NCBI RefSeq assembly: GCF_000327385.1
Contig: NW_008706795.1
Coordinates: 656,496-720,495, forward strand
Origin: Lottia gigantea
Taxonomy: Eukaryota > Mollusca > Gastropoda > Lottiidae
Length of the DNA: 64,000 nucleotides
Direction: 5' to 3'
Position numbers and translations under genes: made by a program. Positions 10,446 to 22,301 of the stretch are shown piece after piece. The first letter of the stretch is position 1; each line of letters begins with the position of its first letter. Below the pieces are notes generated by a model that was not told the origin of the DNA, made no database searches, and saw nothing but the letters and a program-made list of their open reading frames with translations.

Positions 10446-11480
10446 TTACTGAATTCTGAAAATCTTTTTCACCAGTCTTGAAATGTTTCGTCTGAAATTT
10501 CGACTTGAAATTGTGTAGACAAAAAAATCCACAGCGAAGTTCAAATAATAGAGAAACTGACAGATATGTTGAGCGATCTCCAGCTGATAATTTTCATCCC
10601 GTGGCGCTGAATTCTGAATTAAAACTTTAATCAGTATGTACAATCTAATCGCGTAGCTTGGTAAATAAAGAACAAGAAAAACACTGGAAACAAGAACAAT
10701 CATCTTCGTCGATCGGATCTGAGCCTGCGACAATACTCCGATAAATGACGAGCGTTTCGGATGACCATGTGATAGCAATAATTGGTGTTTCCGCCGGAAG
10801 TTGTGGATCGCGTAAATAATCCGTAGATTAAAAAACAAGATTGCGATAAAAGGCACAACAAACGTGATGACGGAGTCTACATATGTGAAAATGACGACAA
10901 ATCGTAAATAAGACGGAAGTGACGTACATGTATGACCATAGGGTGTCTCGATCACACCAGTCGTTATAAAGCTATGTAAATATAACACAACAGCTATAAA
11001 CGTTATCACACAAATAGCAACTCTTGATTTTGACTTGTTCCAGATGACAGGAGCTCGTAACGGATAGCACACAACTATGTAACGTTCTAACATCATTAGT
11101 ACGACGTACCAGGCAGACAGGAAACTGCAAACATACGTGATATAAACCATAATATGACAACATCCGGGTGTTAACGTCAAATCTGGTTTCAGGCTTATCG
11201 CCCATCCCAGTAAAAGCGCGGACAGAAACCCAGTGTCTGAAACCACCACCGCAGTTAGGTACATACTGCACGGAAAATATCGAAATGGTGAGCACAAAAA
11301 CACAAGCACTGAGCACAAATTTCCTAGAATTCCTAATATAGCTATAATTGGAATTAGGTACAAATTCAGAACATGTGCTAAACCAATCAAATGATCTGTA
11401 TCATTCGACGACACAAAATATACATCACTTCTGTTATAGTTGTATTCTGGGTAGTCATAATTTAGGTCATACATCGCCAT
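10446..11480 (-). CDS. Rhodopsin-family G-protein-coupled receptor, neuropeptide-receptor-like, single exon
   Basis: A 344-residue seven-helix receptor of class A, acting in the plasma membrane and expected to bind an extracellular peptide or amine and signal through a G protein. The N-terminus has two N-glycosylation sequons (N16-R-S and N26-D-T). Helix 1 has the GN pair (N54) and helix 2 the conserved Asp (D82). Cys 107/108 at the top of helix 3 can pair with Cys185 in the second outer loop. Helix 3 ends E132-R133-Y134, followed by VVCYPLRAP. Helix 5 has P210 and helix 6 LYLP (P274). Helix 7 ends D318-F-F-V-Y322 in place of NPxxY, then a basic helix-8-like stretch (NFRRN). The style resembles invertebrate FMRFamide-type or TRH-receptor-like peptide receptors; the ligand cannot be assigned. 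The length is complete and no intron is needed. M1 is chosen because the frame is short before it. M3 is an alternative. Confidence 0.93.
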   Translation of the reverse strand: MAMYDLNYDYPEYNYNRSDVYFVSSNDTDHLIGLAHVLNLYLIPIIAILGILGNLCSVLVFLCSPFRYFPCSMYLTAVVVSDTGFLSALLLGWAISLKPDLTLTPGCCHIMVYITYVCSFLSAWYVVLMMLERYIVVCYPLRAPVIWNKSKSRVAICVITFIAVVLYLHSFITTGVIETPYGHTCTSLPSYLRFVVIFTYVDSVITFVVPFIAILFFNLRIIYAIHNFRRKHQLLLSHGHPKRSSFIGVLSQAQIRSTKMIVLVSSVFLVLYLPSYAIRLYILIKVLIQNSAPRDENYQLEIAQHICQFLYYLNFAVDFFVYTISSRNFRRNISRLVKKIFRIQ

Positions 11481-12311
11481 CTTAATATCGATATTCCCAA
11501 GGCTGGTTAGTCACACATTTTCCAATTTAACTAAAAAAGAATAAGCAGTTTGCTGGAATATGCAATTAAAGATCATTTGTTATTTCAGATTCGTAATAAC
11601 GTAGACAATAACCATTACTTATAAAACGACGGTAAGATGTCTTGATAGGCGAATCTCAGGAGCGACCGAATTGTTGAGTTATTGACCACGAAAAGGTGGT
11701 CGAGGAAAGAGTAAGCACGTATCTTCTAGATGACTACTTTCACTGAAATCTTCTACTGCATTATATTATCCTAAACAATCTGTAATAGAAATAATAACTT
11801 TCATTTAATATCGGGATTCATCAATCAATATTGTACAGCATCCGTTACGGAGATTGATATAAGCTCGTCGCTTATATTTGGATAATGAAATCGATGGAAT
11901 CCCCAATGTTCTGAACCCTTTAGACATTTACAGCACATCCAAAAGATTCCATAAAAAATTAGAAAGGCGTCGAAACCTTATTTTCAGTACAAATAATTGC
12001 CTTTAATGCTTCGACTGCTGTGAATGGCACAACTCTGCGATCTATCTTTCCCTAGTCTGTCTTCCTTAGCCGAGAATGGTAATTACTAGTTTTCAAATGT
12101 ATTTCACTACTATCATTATATTTGTTCAATGTTGCTTGGAAACTGATCGACTAATACTAAAGTGAAATAATCAACAGAGTGATTTACAATCTAAATATTA
12201 TAACATTCTATTTAGTTTTGAGAGTGAAACAACTCCGTCTATAGGGACGAGAACCCAATGACATAGTCTTTCGGAATCTTGTCCCTTAGAGAAAGGATGC
12301 ATTAGATATAA
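11481..12311. other. Upstream region of the GPCR, no clear promoter element
   Basis: AT-rich DNA that must hold the GPCR promoter and 5' untranslated region, and perhaps a non-coding first exon. I cannot point to a core promoter motif with confidence. Confidence 0.4.
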
Positions 12312-12703
12312 CAGTGCTTCTCAAACTTTATGACCCACTTCCCTCCTAAGAAATTTGTTTTAGCCATTCACCCCAAGCTCTATATACATGTACTATCCAT
12401 TTAAAAACAAAGTTTTGGTCAAGTGATAAACGCAGGATACAAATTAGGGAAGGTAATAGTAATTTGTGTTCATGTTTTTCAAAGTTATCAAAGATTTCTT
12501 TTTTCTTCGTCAACCCCATGAACTGGTGCTTTGCTCTTTTGGTTAAATTCAGCTGTTTTGTCATTTTGAAGATCAAGATGTCCATTTGGACAATTTCCCT
12601 CTTTGTCTATAATTCACCACCAATTCCCCCTCTTTCCAAATTGCACCTCAAGAAATTCGTATTCACCCTAGGGGTGCATATAGACCCCGGTTGAGAAGCC
12701 TTG
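12312..12703. mobile_element. hAT-like non-autonomous DNA element
   Basis: Starts CAGTGCTTCTCAAACTTTAT and ends GGTTGAGAAGCCTTG, an imperfect inverted pair of the CAGTGGTTCTCAA type typical of hAT (Charlie/Buster-like) elements. About 390 bp, with no transposase remnant visible. The overlapping open frames on both strands (12346-12585 and 12464-12694) lie inside it and are not genes. An 8-bp target duplication is not clear. Confidence 0.65.
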
Positions 12704-13910
12704 TATTAGACTGAAAATAACATCAATTTGTATGTCAATGTTACATGCGCCCACTGACAGCTATTTATTAAAGGACAATTTCCAATCACTAATATTTGAT
12801 ACGGACTGTCGAAACGGTTCACCTTTGCGTCATAATTACATTTTCACCAAGTTTCATCAAAATCGGACAAAAAAAAAACTATAGTTTCGACTTCCTAACA
12901 GGTCCAAATTATAAATAAAAAGAAAATCCATGCGGTACAACAGATTGAAATATCTCGTTTCATGTGAAACAAATGGCCATTCCGGATTTTATCAGAAACC
13001 TTTAGTTTCGTTCAACAAGTCGTTTTTGTGCAGTTGGGCAATGCAGCAAAACGAACCCACCGAAACAATTTCCTATGGTTTTGTCTACATCCGAATTCTA
13101 CTTTCTTGACTGTTGAACGTTTACGATATCTCAGATTTTCCACGCATCAGAAATCTTCCATCGAGTGTTGTCCGTTGGTGATAATAAACCATTTCACAGT
13201 GGAGGAAAAGCGACAATATTAAACGGTCAACGTTTCAAGTAAACCATCAAACAAGGAAACCAATAAAATAATAGCATATCCCTATGCAACGTCCAACTCA
13301 CTATCTCTTTACCATATTGTTTGGTTCTCATTGTGGGTTTTTCTGTTAGGCTGTATGTCTTTTTTCTTTACATTAATATCAACTAGGATAATACTTTAAA
13401 GATAAAACCTTGCTTTGAATGACATATAATCCTTCGTGTGTCATTAAATGTAACTAGGTATCATGTTGGGATAATGAGAATTTCTTGCACTTTCATGTAA
13501 CAGTGTATGCAATTTTGCGAACTTGAAATTCATCACACAGTTAGAGTCGCAGCCAGGAGAAGTTTGGTCAAACGAACACGATTCCATTTGTGGGGTGCGG
13601 AATCATTTGGAGAGTGATAGAATAAAAATTTCAACTCAGTTACCTTACACCGCATAAAACTGCATCGCATCCATAAAACAGTCATGGATTTTTGTATAGA
13701 GGTAGTGAATGTGTGTATTTTCCGCCAATCGGATGGCGAATCTGTCCCTTTAAAGATGACTTCCCCTATTTTCATTTATGAAAATGAAAATGCTAATACT
13801 TATATAAATAGAAGAAAAATAGAAGAAAAATACAAGTTTGTCTCACATGTCCTTAATTAATTCACAATTAGCTAAATTAGAAGAGAACTACCAGCAGAAT
13901 TCCAATGAAT
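12704..13910. other. Spacer; possible MITE ends
   Basis: No gene supported. A B-type end (ATCTGTCCCTTTAA) is present near 13741-13754 and a TTAAAGGACAATTTCC start near 12768, but I could not pair them convincingly. Confidence 0.35.
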
Positions 13911-14109
13911 GACCGATCAAGAAAGGTCAAAATGTCTTTTTTTGTGGGTATCCAGGCTGTACGTACATTGACATTTATGATTGGTTAAAACTCTTAATTA
14001 TATGCAATAAGAACATAATGATATGATGAAGAATACATTATAATTTATTAGAAACACCAATTAACCAAATAGTTTGCTTAATTTGGCACTTAAATATAAG
14101 GAAATCCAT
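13911..14109 (+). repeat. Dispersed repeat family D, copy 1
   Basis: From GACCGATCAAGAAAGGTCAA to TAAATATAAGGAAATCC. The same sequence recurs in the same orientation at 59785-59960, with small indels. Shared blocks include ATTTATGATTGGTTAAAA, TGCAATAAGAACAT and AGAAACACCAATTAACCAAA. I see no inverted ends, no tRNA-like promoter and no coding capacity. Confidence 0.8.
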
Positions 14110-14559
14110 CTGTAACATCAAGAGTGTTTGCCGAACTCTCAGCAACAAATAGTCCGCAGAAAGCTAATTTAATAAAGACATTGTCTTAAAGACAAAACCA
14201 AATCTTGTAATAATAACCGTTACAGACTACGAAATATGAAAAGAAAAAAATGGAATAATCACATGAAGTAGAAAGAAAACTGCGGTATTAGATGGAAGAA
14301 GAATCTTCTCAAGCGTCTTAAACCGCAAAAACCAGAAATTACGTCGTCACAGAACTCTTCAGATTTATAAGACGTAATCAATAAAATATATGACTATTAT
14401 CAAATAAACCTCGAGACATGAAAATCATTATTTCAAGGTATTCCATTCAAAACAAAATGATCTGCAACATTTCGGATATGTCTCCTTGGTAGGCCAAATA
14501 TGGTTTTCATACCGATAAGTAATAATAATATATGTAGCCCTTAAAGCCATATTTAAAGA
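14110..14559. other. Spacer, nothing recognised
   Basis: AT-rich, no supported feature. Confidence 0.45.
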
Positions 14560-14778
14560 TGCATGCAGTCTGTAGCAAATGGAGCCACGGCTTATTGTTC
14601 AATCCGAACGATTAGGCGCATTCTGTGCCAGCCTCTCGCCCCTTCGATCTGCATCGCTGACAAGGCGTAACAGGATAAAAAAAAAGCTGTTGTTATCTTG
14701 ATCCTGCCCGGATTGAACCCTGAACCTTCAAGTTAACGAGCAAACATCTAAATGACTGAGACACTGCGGCTCTGGGCA
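14560..14778 (-). mobile_element. tRNA-derived SINE-like element (minus)
   Basis: Read on the minus strand, the head contains an A-box-like GTGTCTCAGTCATTTAGA and a good B-box, GGTTCAATCC (14710-14719). A T-rich linker follows, then a body with TGTCAGCGATGCAG and GGCTGGCACAGAATGCGCC. The GTCAGYGATGCAG body motif is shared with the element at 32603-32790 and with a fragment near 35990. It looks like an old RNA polymerase III-type retroposon. It is not a functional tRNA, since the acceptor stem and anticodon arm do not form. Confidence 0.65.
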
Positions 14779-17592
14779 TTCAATCCAGGAAAAGTTAATA
14801 AATGTGTAACAAGCATGGTCCATCCATAATCCTACCAACACGTAAGTTACAACCTGCATGCAAAGAGACACAAACCATTAATACAAAATAGTCCCACAGC
14901 AAGGTGGTATTAGTGATTCTTTTCATAAAGTTCCCTACCTTATTCACGCACAAGAAGTTGAATAGTGGAACCCGCCCTGTATCATCAAGCAGGTGATTGA
15001 CAATGATCATGAGTCGACAGCAGAAGTCTGTCTGATAGATTATAATGTATGTCATCCAAAGAAAACGTGAGATTCTGGACACTTTTCCAGCACATCCATT
15101 AACACCTAGATTAATGTCTCATGTGGCATCCGTTATGTCACCTATATCTCGATGAATTCTTACTTGTAAAATCATCTTTATTCGTATTAAGCACTATTTC
15201 AACAATGAAAAAATTTGTCAAAAGAATCGTCCTTATATGGAAAATATGAGGGTCAATATTTAGCCTACTATCTGTGTCAATTCCACTCACGTGTTTGTGC
15301 TGTAGTGAGATCTTTTTTATTGCGTTTGTAATGCCAAGTATTTCAAGAAATAAGACAAAATACACGATAATTACTACAAAACCACCCTAATATCAGAAAA
15401 ATGATCAAAGAATTATAACCAAGCTATATACACAGGTAATCATTATAACACGATAAACAAGATATCTTTTAGACACGATGATGAAACCCACTCTTTTATT
15501 TTATTTAGACCAGGTGGGGTCATAGCGACGTAGTACTTAGAAGTACTAAGGTTTTCACCACATAGTACTAAGGTTTTGCTTTTTGTGGCCTTTGGTATCC
15601 CAATGACTCGACAACTATAGCAAAAACTTTGGAAGCAAACCTCCTTAAATTTCCCTTCCAACCCAACGTAAGACCCTAGGTTAAATTTACTCTGTATCAC
15701 ACAATTTTATACAAGAATACGATAATTTATTCTGGGTGATGTTGGTGATTATTCTTCCAGTTCATTCATAAACTTTGCGAAAAAAATAATTATCCAACGG
15801 TAATAGACATCCGTTTGATTTTTCACGCATTGTAGGGCACGTACCACAATAGATTGTTCAATCTAATTTGTTGATATTAACTAATAACTGTGATTGCAAC
15901 ATTCTCTTTCATTATGGGGGTACATTGAGGTCAGTCTGAAGCTGGTATGAAGCATTTTCCTCATTTGTCTTGATATAGTTACGGCTCTGTAGGTGCCTTG
16001 ATATCATTTCGGTCTGTTACTTTCTAGGAAAATGTGTGTCAAAGACAATCCTATTACCAGCAACCCAATATGAGGTGAGATAATTTCATCATGGTCTTAT
16101 CAGGTATTTCAGAGACGATATTTTCATCAAGATCGTGACAACTGAAGGATAAAGTTTGTATTTTTGGAATAAGACATAGACGTACTGATTTATTATTTAT
16201 TTAATTGTATTGTAATATTGTTCTAAATATAGACTACGAATCAGATGTTTGATTGTGATCGAAGATTCTAGGTGGGATTAGTCTACAAACCACCAAACCA
16301 ATGGTAATCAAATGAATAACAAATATATCGGTAAAAGATCGTTTCCTACGCCCAATACTTAATTTCATTTTTTCCTTGATGTTTTAATAAATAATTTGCT
16401 TTAAATGTATGTTCGATGTCCATGGTCTATTATCAGAAATTTGTTGTTGTACCATAACTTGACATGGAAGCCAAATAAAATCAAAGGGAGAAGTAGGTGG
16501 AGCTAAGGTGTGCTACAACCAGCCCATTATGATGTTATTGTAGGCATGAAGTTCGTGCTTATTCATTCTCCATATTTCATGAGATAGATTAGTTACCAAA
16601 AAAGATGAGGTAAAAGCGTGCACATATGCAAAAATCGACTGCATTCCATACAGCACTCGTACAAAAATGTGATTTTTGTTTGAAAATAAGATCTGGACCT
16701 CGCGTGGTTTCCGGATTAACATCCAACAATCCAACTCCATATTTAATTCCAGCACTATTAATACTGCTAAACTTTTGATTTCGTGACTAGTAATCTCGGG
16801 TTTTAAATCTGCTTGTCGGTCATACTAAAAAATTGTCCATATAAAACATTCGTTTATTTCTTCTGACGCAATGAAAGCTTTTGTTAGATGGTTACCAGAA
16901 CCTTGTGAAAATATCATGCATTGTAATATGATATCAAACTGAATAAGTAATACGATAATATTCATTTAGTTAATTGGTTTGCGCAATACCCGCAAGGGAT
17001 CGTATTGTACAGAAATAACCTTGAGTTGAATACAATATAATTAAGTATTTACAGTATATTTAGTATTTATCATTGCTAATTGTACAATGAAATGTCAAGT
17101 AGATGAGGCACGGATTTCGATAAAGGATGATTATAGTAAATAATTTCTTATTTTTGGACATTGAAATTATAGTGCTTGGTTAAGACTTCCGTATACATCA
17201 AAGAAATAGGATACGTTACGAAAGATCCAAACAATAATTGGTATCGCCGTAGTGATATTATAGATCAAAACGTAGCACATCAGAGCAAATAAGGAAGTAA
17301 AACAGGTTGGGGAAAAATACCAATATTATGTTTAGTATCTTTTTGGGGTTTTTTTTCTGAAGCTGCAAATTAGATCTCCAAATTTTATTATTTCTGTCCC
17401 GATCTTTAAACTTTAAACTATCTTTCAAATATCCGCGAATATTAGTTATTCTTTTGTTTTTCGCTTCCTAGGTCAGAAAGCGATTAAAATAGACAAAATG
17501 AGATCACGTCAAGCAACACACATTGATTAATCATCCATGCTTATACTTTGTGATTAGAAAAAAATCGTTAATGCATACAAAGATCCGTCTCC
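14779..17592. other. Gene-free stretch, nothing recognised
   Basis: Several short open frames, mostly minus strand (for example 14795-15082, 15443-15700 and 16513-16755), lack domain features, splice context or unusual composition. No RNA gene or inverted-repeat element is recognised. Confidence 0.45.
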
Positions 17593-17665
17593 ACAATGTC
17601 AAGCCATTACGAATTTCGTACTTATACCTTGACTGCAATAGTCACCTTTCGTGTATCACTGATCC
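17593..17665. mobile_element. MITE family C fragment (C2, left arm only)
   Basis: ACAATGTCAAGCCATTACG, then CTTATACCTTGACTGCAATA and GTCACCTTT. It matches the C1 arm. The partner arm is missing. Confidence 0.7.
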
Positions 17666-17699
17666 CTCGACCGTTTCTAAATTAATAAAGAGAAGGTCA

Positions 17700-17805
17700 T
17701 TTTTATGTATTTCATTCATTGCACACTGCATGCCTGTCTTCATTAGTCCATTTAGGTGCAGAAGAATAAGACTAAATAAGAATAAACTCCATTCATTTCA
17801 TTTCA
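17700..17805 (-). repeat. SINE-like repeat family E, copy (minus)
   Basis: Inverse of the family sequence: CATTGCACACTGCATG, CTTCATTAGTCCATTTAGG, then ACTCCATTCATTTC at the end. See the copies at 35785, 37860, 43213 and 56088. Confidence 0.65.
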
Positions 17806-18264
17806 AAATTTATGGCTTGTATGACATTGATGAGCTAAAAGTTATTTTCGACTTCCTTAGGGACGATCTCCACAATACTACATAATCTAATTCTGTACAC
17901 AGCCAATTCAAAACGCCATGTTCTCAAATTATAAACCAGATTATTATATCTAAATGTCATGCAAGTCTAATCATGTAAGTTGAAATTTGAAGATGGTATT
18001 AATAATTCTACTCTAAAGTCATCGCCTCTGGATATTTTGATATAATTAAATATTAAAACCGTCTGATAGCCATTATGATATATGGGAATGTCAATGGCCT
18101 GTTTACAGTAGAAATAAGAGATAACTAAAACTACGAGAAAACAATCTAAATTCACAATGTTTGTATTTTTACTAATTGTGATTTACGGGCTACATGTAAC
18201 CGTTTTTGACCAACAAGAAATCTATCAATCATTGACAACAGAGTTCATAGTATAGATTATCTTA
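17806..18264. other. Spacer, nothing recognised
   Basis: AT-rich, no supported feature. Confidence 0.4.
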
Positions 18265-18420
18265 ACAATGTCAAGCGAATTTCGTCTTATACCTTGACTG
18301 CACACACACATACACACACCATCAATTGGATTGTACGACATCGAATACAGACAATCCGTATTACATGAAAAGGTGTCTATTGCAGTCAAAGTATAATACG
18401 AAATTAAAGATACTATTGTG
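18265..18420. mobile_element. Foldback MITE family C, short copy (C3)
   Basis: The left arm ACAATGTCAAGCGAATTTCG, then TCTTATACCTTGACTGCA, pairs with the inverse of TATTGCAGTCAAAGTATAAT on the right. Only about 60 bp separates the arms, and it contains a short CA run. Confidence 0.75.
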
Positions 18421-18494
18421 CGCATTATCTAGAACCACTGTTTGGGGTTATGGTAAAGTAAAGATAAGCGAAAATTCATTTATATAGAAATGGT

Positions 18495-18805
18495 CTTGTC
18501 ATGTCAGCCACTTGACCAAGCATAAATTAGTCTCAGAATAAGTCTCAGGAATATTTTTAATAGTGTTCATAGCTCAATTTTGAGAATTTGAGTCTCCTAA
18601 TTCATGTGTGTCCAGAATTATTCACGTTTGAAAGTTAAAATGACGACTCGTCATATATCTATATAGAAATAGAAGCGAAGTTTCTAGTGTGATGTATATG
18701 TGAAGGGATTATGCGATTTTCATGCAGTATGTTTTTCTGCTGATGACTATTTACAAATATTCAAGGTGCAAATCAACCTCCGAAAATGGCGACCCTTGAC
18801 TTTTA
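18495..18805 (+). mobile_element. MITE family B, decayed copy (B2)
   Basis: Carries the family blocks TAGTCTCAGAATAAGTC, TGTGTGTCCAGAATTATTC, AAAATGACGACTCGTCA and CGAAAATGGCGACCCTTGA in the same order as B1. The terminal TTAAAGGG motifs are not preserved. Confidence 0.65.
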
Positions 18806-19359
18806 ATAAGATTAGATTATTATTAATTAAAAAAGTAAGACACATACACAAACTGACAAATAAATCACAAGAACTTCCGCTTCCGAAAGACCAGTAGAGG
18901 TACATGTTTACAAGTAATGTCGACCACATTTGAAAATTACAGCAAGATTTAAACAATAAAATGTCAAGATTGTTGATCCTATTGTATTTGTGATGTCATT
19001 TGATTTCAAGAGAATATGTTCAGTTCAAAACCACTCCATAACGAGGTGAATTGATTCACGAGAGTATATGAAGGGTTTGATTTGTTCCACGAAGACGTGC
19101 TACAAGAGTCGATATACACAAATATACAATATACACACAAAAAAACACCAACCTCAACAATGTTAGATTTTTTGTCGAATCATCTTAATATGTTGGTTTG
19201 CTGATAAGATGTTTGTTTCATGCTACACAGCAGTAATAGATATATAAATATAAGAAAAGAAATAGAGAATTTATATCTTTAACCGCTGACACATACTTTA
19301 TCATTTACTTTGAAAAGTACACAAAAAGTTCCAAAAACCAATCATTTACAAAAATCGCC
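18806..19359. other. Spacer, nothing recognised
   Basis: AT-rich, no supported feature. Confidence 0.4.
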
Positions 19360-19560
19360 TTATATCAAAATAGAGAGTTTTATAGAAATAGAGGAATACA
19401 AAACAAAACACCCCACTCTATCAAAATAAGGACTCTTTAAGACCTCTATCAAAATAGAGAGTTGATAAAACCTCTATCAAAATAAAGAATTTTATAGAAA
19501 TAGAGGAATACAAAGCAAAACACCCCACTCTATCAAAATAAGGACTCTTCAAGACCATAT
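19360..19560. repeat. Imperfect tandem duplication, about 117-bp unit
   Basis: The block TTTTATAGAAATAGAGGAAT, then ACACCCCACTCTATC and AAAATAAGGACTCTT, occurs near 19377-19437 and again near 19491-19551. A short CTCTATCAAAATAGAGAG hairpin repeat lies between. The minus-strand frames here share the ending LKESLF or LEESLF for this reason. Confidence 0.75.
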
Positions 19561-20164
19561 TTTCTGAATTTACAGATTGAAACGAACACCACAGCTGTAC
19601 ACTGAAGAGCAATGGCGATATTAATCCACGTTAAACTGTTATAAGTGAAATGTATAATTAACACGCAAACTGTTACTGAAAAACTAAAATCATTATCCAG
19701 GAAATACACTGAATACAAAGGAAATCTAAATATTTTCCACGTAGGCCGCTATATGGGTTGCAGTTGTCAAATGAAAGCACATAACCTGTGATAGGTGCAC
19801 TAGATATTCTGAAATCTTTCTGCGACGGTCAGTAATATGCGATTTATTGTTTAAGTTTATACAGTAAAGTTCAGATTGCAAATTTGTCTTTAAAATTAGA
19901 GATGTGTATTTATAAATGACATTAAAACAAACGCGAATGTTCCAGTAGATGACAAATCATTCCAGATTCCTCACTATTATCTCATTGTTATGTTACATGT
20001 CTGGTTAGCTTTCCATGTTTCTATTTTCCAGAACATTCAGGAAAGTTTGTTACAGTCAGTCATAGTTCAATCAGAAAATGATGTCTTATTTTTCACCAAG
20101 TTTGTAATGATTAAAGGCAAATGGTTCGCCTTTTTTCGGGGATTGGGGTATTGAATATATGTAA
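19561..20164. other. Spacer, nothing recognised
   Basis: AT-rich, no supported feature. Confidence 0.4.
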
Positions 20165-20431
20165 TTAATCTTGAAAAAAAAACTACAAATGTACGAAAAT
20201 CACATAATTCCTTCAAAAATATGTCAAACTAGGAAATATACTTTATATTTCTATATTTGTCTTATCTTTTCTATACACGGACAAGTTGTAATTTTAACTT
20301 TTCAAAGCAAATTATTCGGTATACGCATGGATTTTAAGGCTCAAATTTCGACAGTGAGCTGTGAACACTATTACTGATTAGCTGAGACGAAGGTACGATT
20401 GATTAAACGGATGTACAATCTGCCCCTTTAA
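20165..20431 (-). mobile_element. MITE family B copy (B3, inverted)
   Basis: Inverse orientation of the family: TGTACGAAAATCACATAATT, AAATTTCGACAGTGAGC, GTACGATTGATTAAACG, ending CTGCCCCTTTAA at 20431. The left TTAA end is eroded. Confidence 0.7.
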
Positions 20432-20847
20432 AAGAAAATTTCTGAAATGTTTTGTGATCATATGATATTGATGAGTTGTATAATTTCATAAAGTTGGTCC
20501 GTGGGCGACATTTATCAGGTTATCAAAAGTTAACCATCAAATTTGAACAATTATCTTTCAACATTCAACATGGTAACTGCGAATATGTCAATAAATTTTA
20601 ACAAGTATCATTCAATTAAACATCGGTGCTACAACAATTCCGGTAATTTTCGCAGGATGTTAATATTATACAAGGTAACTGTGAAGATTTTACGATAACC
20701 TTAATTAATCAGTTTGGTATTCATACTTTAGCAGCTAATTTCATGATTGCAGATATTGATCGCAAGTTAAAATTAACTGTGCGTGCGGGGAGATTGTCAT
20801 TGAACTCACGTATACAAGCTAAAAATACATGACACCCATGGTTTTCT

Positions 20848-21489
20848 TTAAGGGTCTGGTATATTAATCATGACTATATTCAGAGTGTGGGCATACGAAT
20901 AGTCTTGGTCGCCGATTTTTGCCGCCGACTCGAATCTTGAGTAAAATCTCACCTGTGCCTGCGCTTCCACAAAAAAGATTATCGTGTTGCCGAAAGGATT
21001 TATAATATCAAACATGTTTGATATTATTTTGTCGTCGATTGTTTTGTCGTCTACAGGACAAAGCGTCATCATCCAATGAGATTTATTTTCATTCAATTGC
21101 ATGATCCGCACGAGATTATCGACCGACTGGAGATTTTTTGTCTCCTCGCGTTCCCACATCAGGTCGGTGAAACCCTTGACAAGACTATTCGGCGGCAAAA
21201 ATCATCGACCAAGACAGTTCGTGTGACCACACCTTGAGCGATACACCTTTTGACGATCGTAATCATTTAGATACTGACAAAATAACATACGAAACTTCAC
21301 GCCTTGCCAAGTTACTAGAATCCATGTGATTTCCATGTAAGAAACATACGTAGTTCGTATGACAAAATTACTGCCATTAAACACTGTATTGGATATCATC
21401 TTCGCAAATAAGTACGTAAAACCCCTTTTTATTTTTCTTTTTGAGAAATCTGTATTCATATATCTTAGTTGTACCAGGAAATTTTCCAA
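20848..21489 (-). pseudogene. Interrupted ORF of unknown family
   Basis: Two minus-strand open segments (21202-21489 and 20848-21198) lie in the same frame and next to each other. They read as mixed-composition protein unlike the low-complexity chance frames nearby, for example CPVDDKTIDDKIISNM, FDIINPFGNTIIFFVEAQAQ and CGHTNCLGR. The DNA here is visibly richer in G+C and CpG than its surroundings. I do not recognise the family and see no signal peptide, zinc-finger or catalytic motif I would defend. It may be a decayed host exon or a fossil of a mobile or viral gene. It looks broken, at least once. Confidence 0.4.
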
Positions 21490-21815
21490 TTTTCTACTTT
21501 AGTTATTTCAAACTAATGATTCCCTTTTATAAATAAACAGCAGCTTAAGCCTCAAGTCTGAAACCAAGATTTAGATGAAAGAAAAACAAGAAGTCATAAG
21601 AAATCACTTCAATAGTCAAGTGGAACTATGATATTTTGATGGAGATTTTGCTGAGAGAGATTATAATATTCGGAACGGCTTTTTTTTGTGTTATGTTAGA
21701 TTAAAACAGAAATGATAGAAAAAGTAGAGATTACTGAGATTTTTTGTGACGCAATCACTAAAATTCATTAGATATTTTCGTCCTTGTTTACATAAGGGGA
21801 TTTTTTTTTCAGAAC
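21490..21815. other. Spacer, nothing recognised
   Basis: AT-rich, no supported feature. Confidence 0.4.
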
Positions 21816-22091
21816 TTAAAGGGATAGATGCACCATTTTTGAGGTCTTGAATATGTAAATAGTCTTCAGAAGTACTAGAAATGTATGAAAATCGCAAAAT
21901 TCCTTCATTTCAATAGATGTCTTTTTTTAATATGGCAGTGTCTTAAGAAATGACGTGTCAAACGCAGATAATTCTGGACACACATGGATTTGAAGGTTCC
22001 AAATTCGACTGAGAACAAAAAGCGAAAAAAAAATTCCAATTCCTGAAACTAAGGTATGATTGGTCCAAAAATGGCGTAACTACCTCTTTAA
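21816..22091 (-). mobile_element. MITE family B, compact complete copy (B4, inverted)
   Basis: Starts TTAAAGGGATAGATGCACCA and ends TGGCGTAACTACCTCTTTAA, which are inverse matches over about 25 bp. The interior has CAGATAATTCTGGACACACA and GGTATGATTGGTCCAAAAA. At 276 bp it gives the cleanest view of the family without the B1 insertion. Confidence 0.85.
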
Positions 22092-22301
22092 ACTTAGAAG
22101 TAATAAGATGTTATTCATGTCGTCATCATTTATCAGATCACGTATCCTCTGACTTTTTACTATAATCTCCTGGTATTTCTTTTATCTCAGATTAGTTTAA
22201 GACGCAATGCAACAATTACAATGAACATGCCACTATAGTTAAGTGTCAAGAATTTTGAAATACCAAGAATGGTTCAGTTGTCGACTTTCTTTTTTTTACA
22301 G

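Noticed and set aside
14700-14778. Functional tRNA gene
   Set aside because: A- and B-box-like motifs are present, but acceptor and anticodon stems do not pair and there is a SINE-type body.
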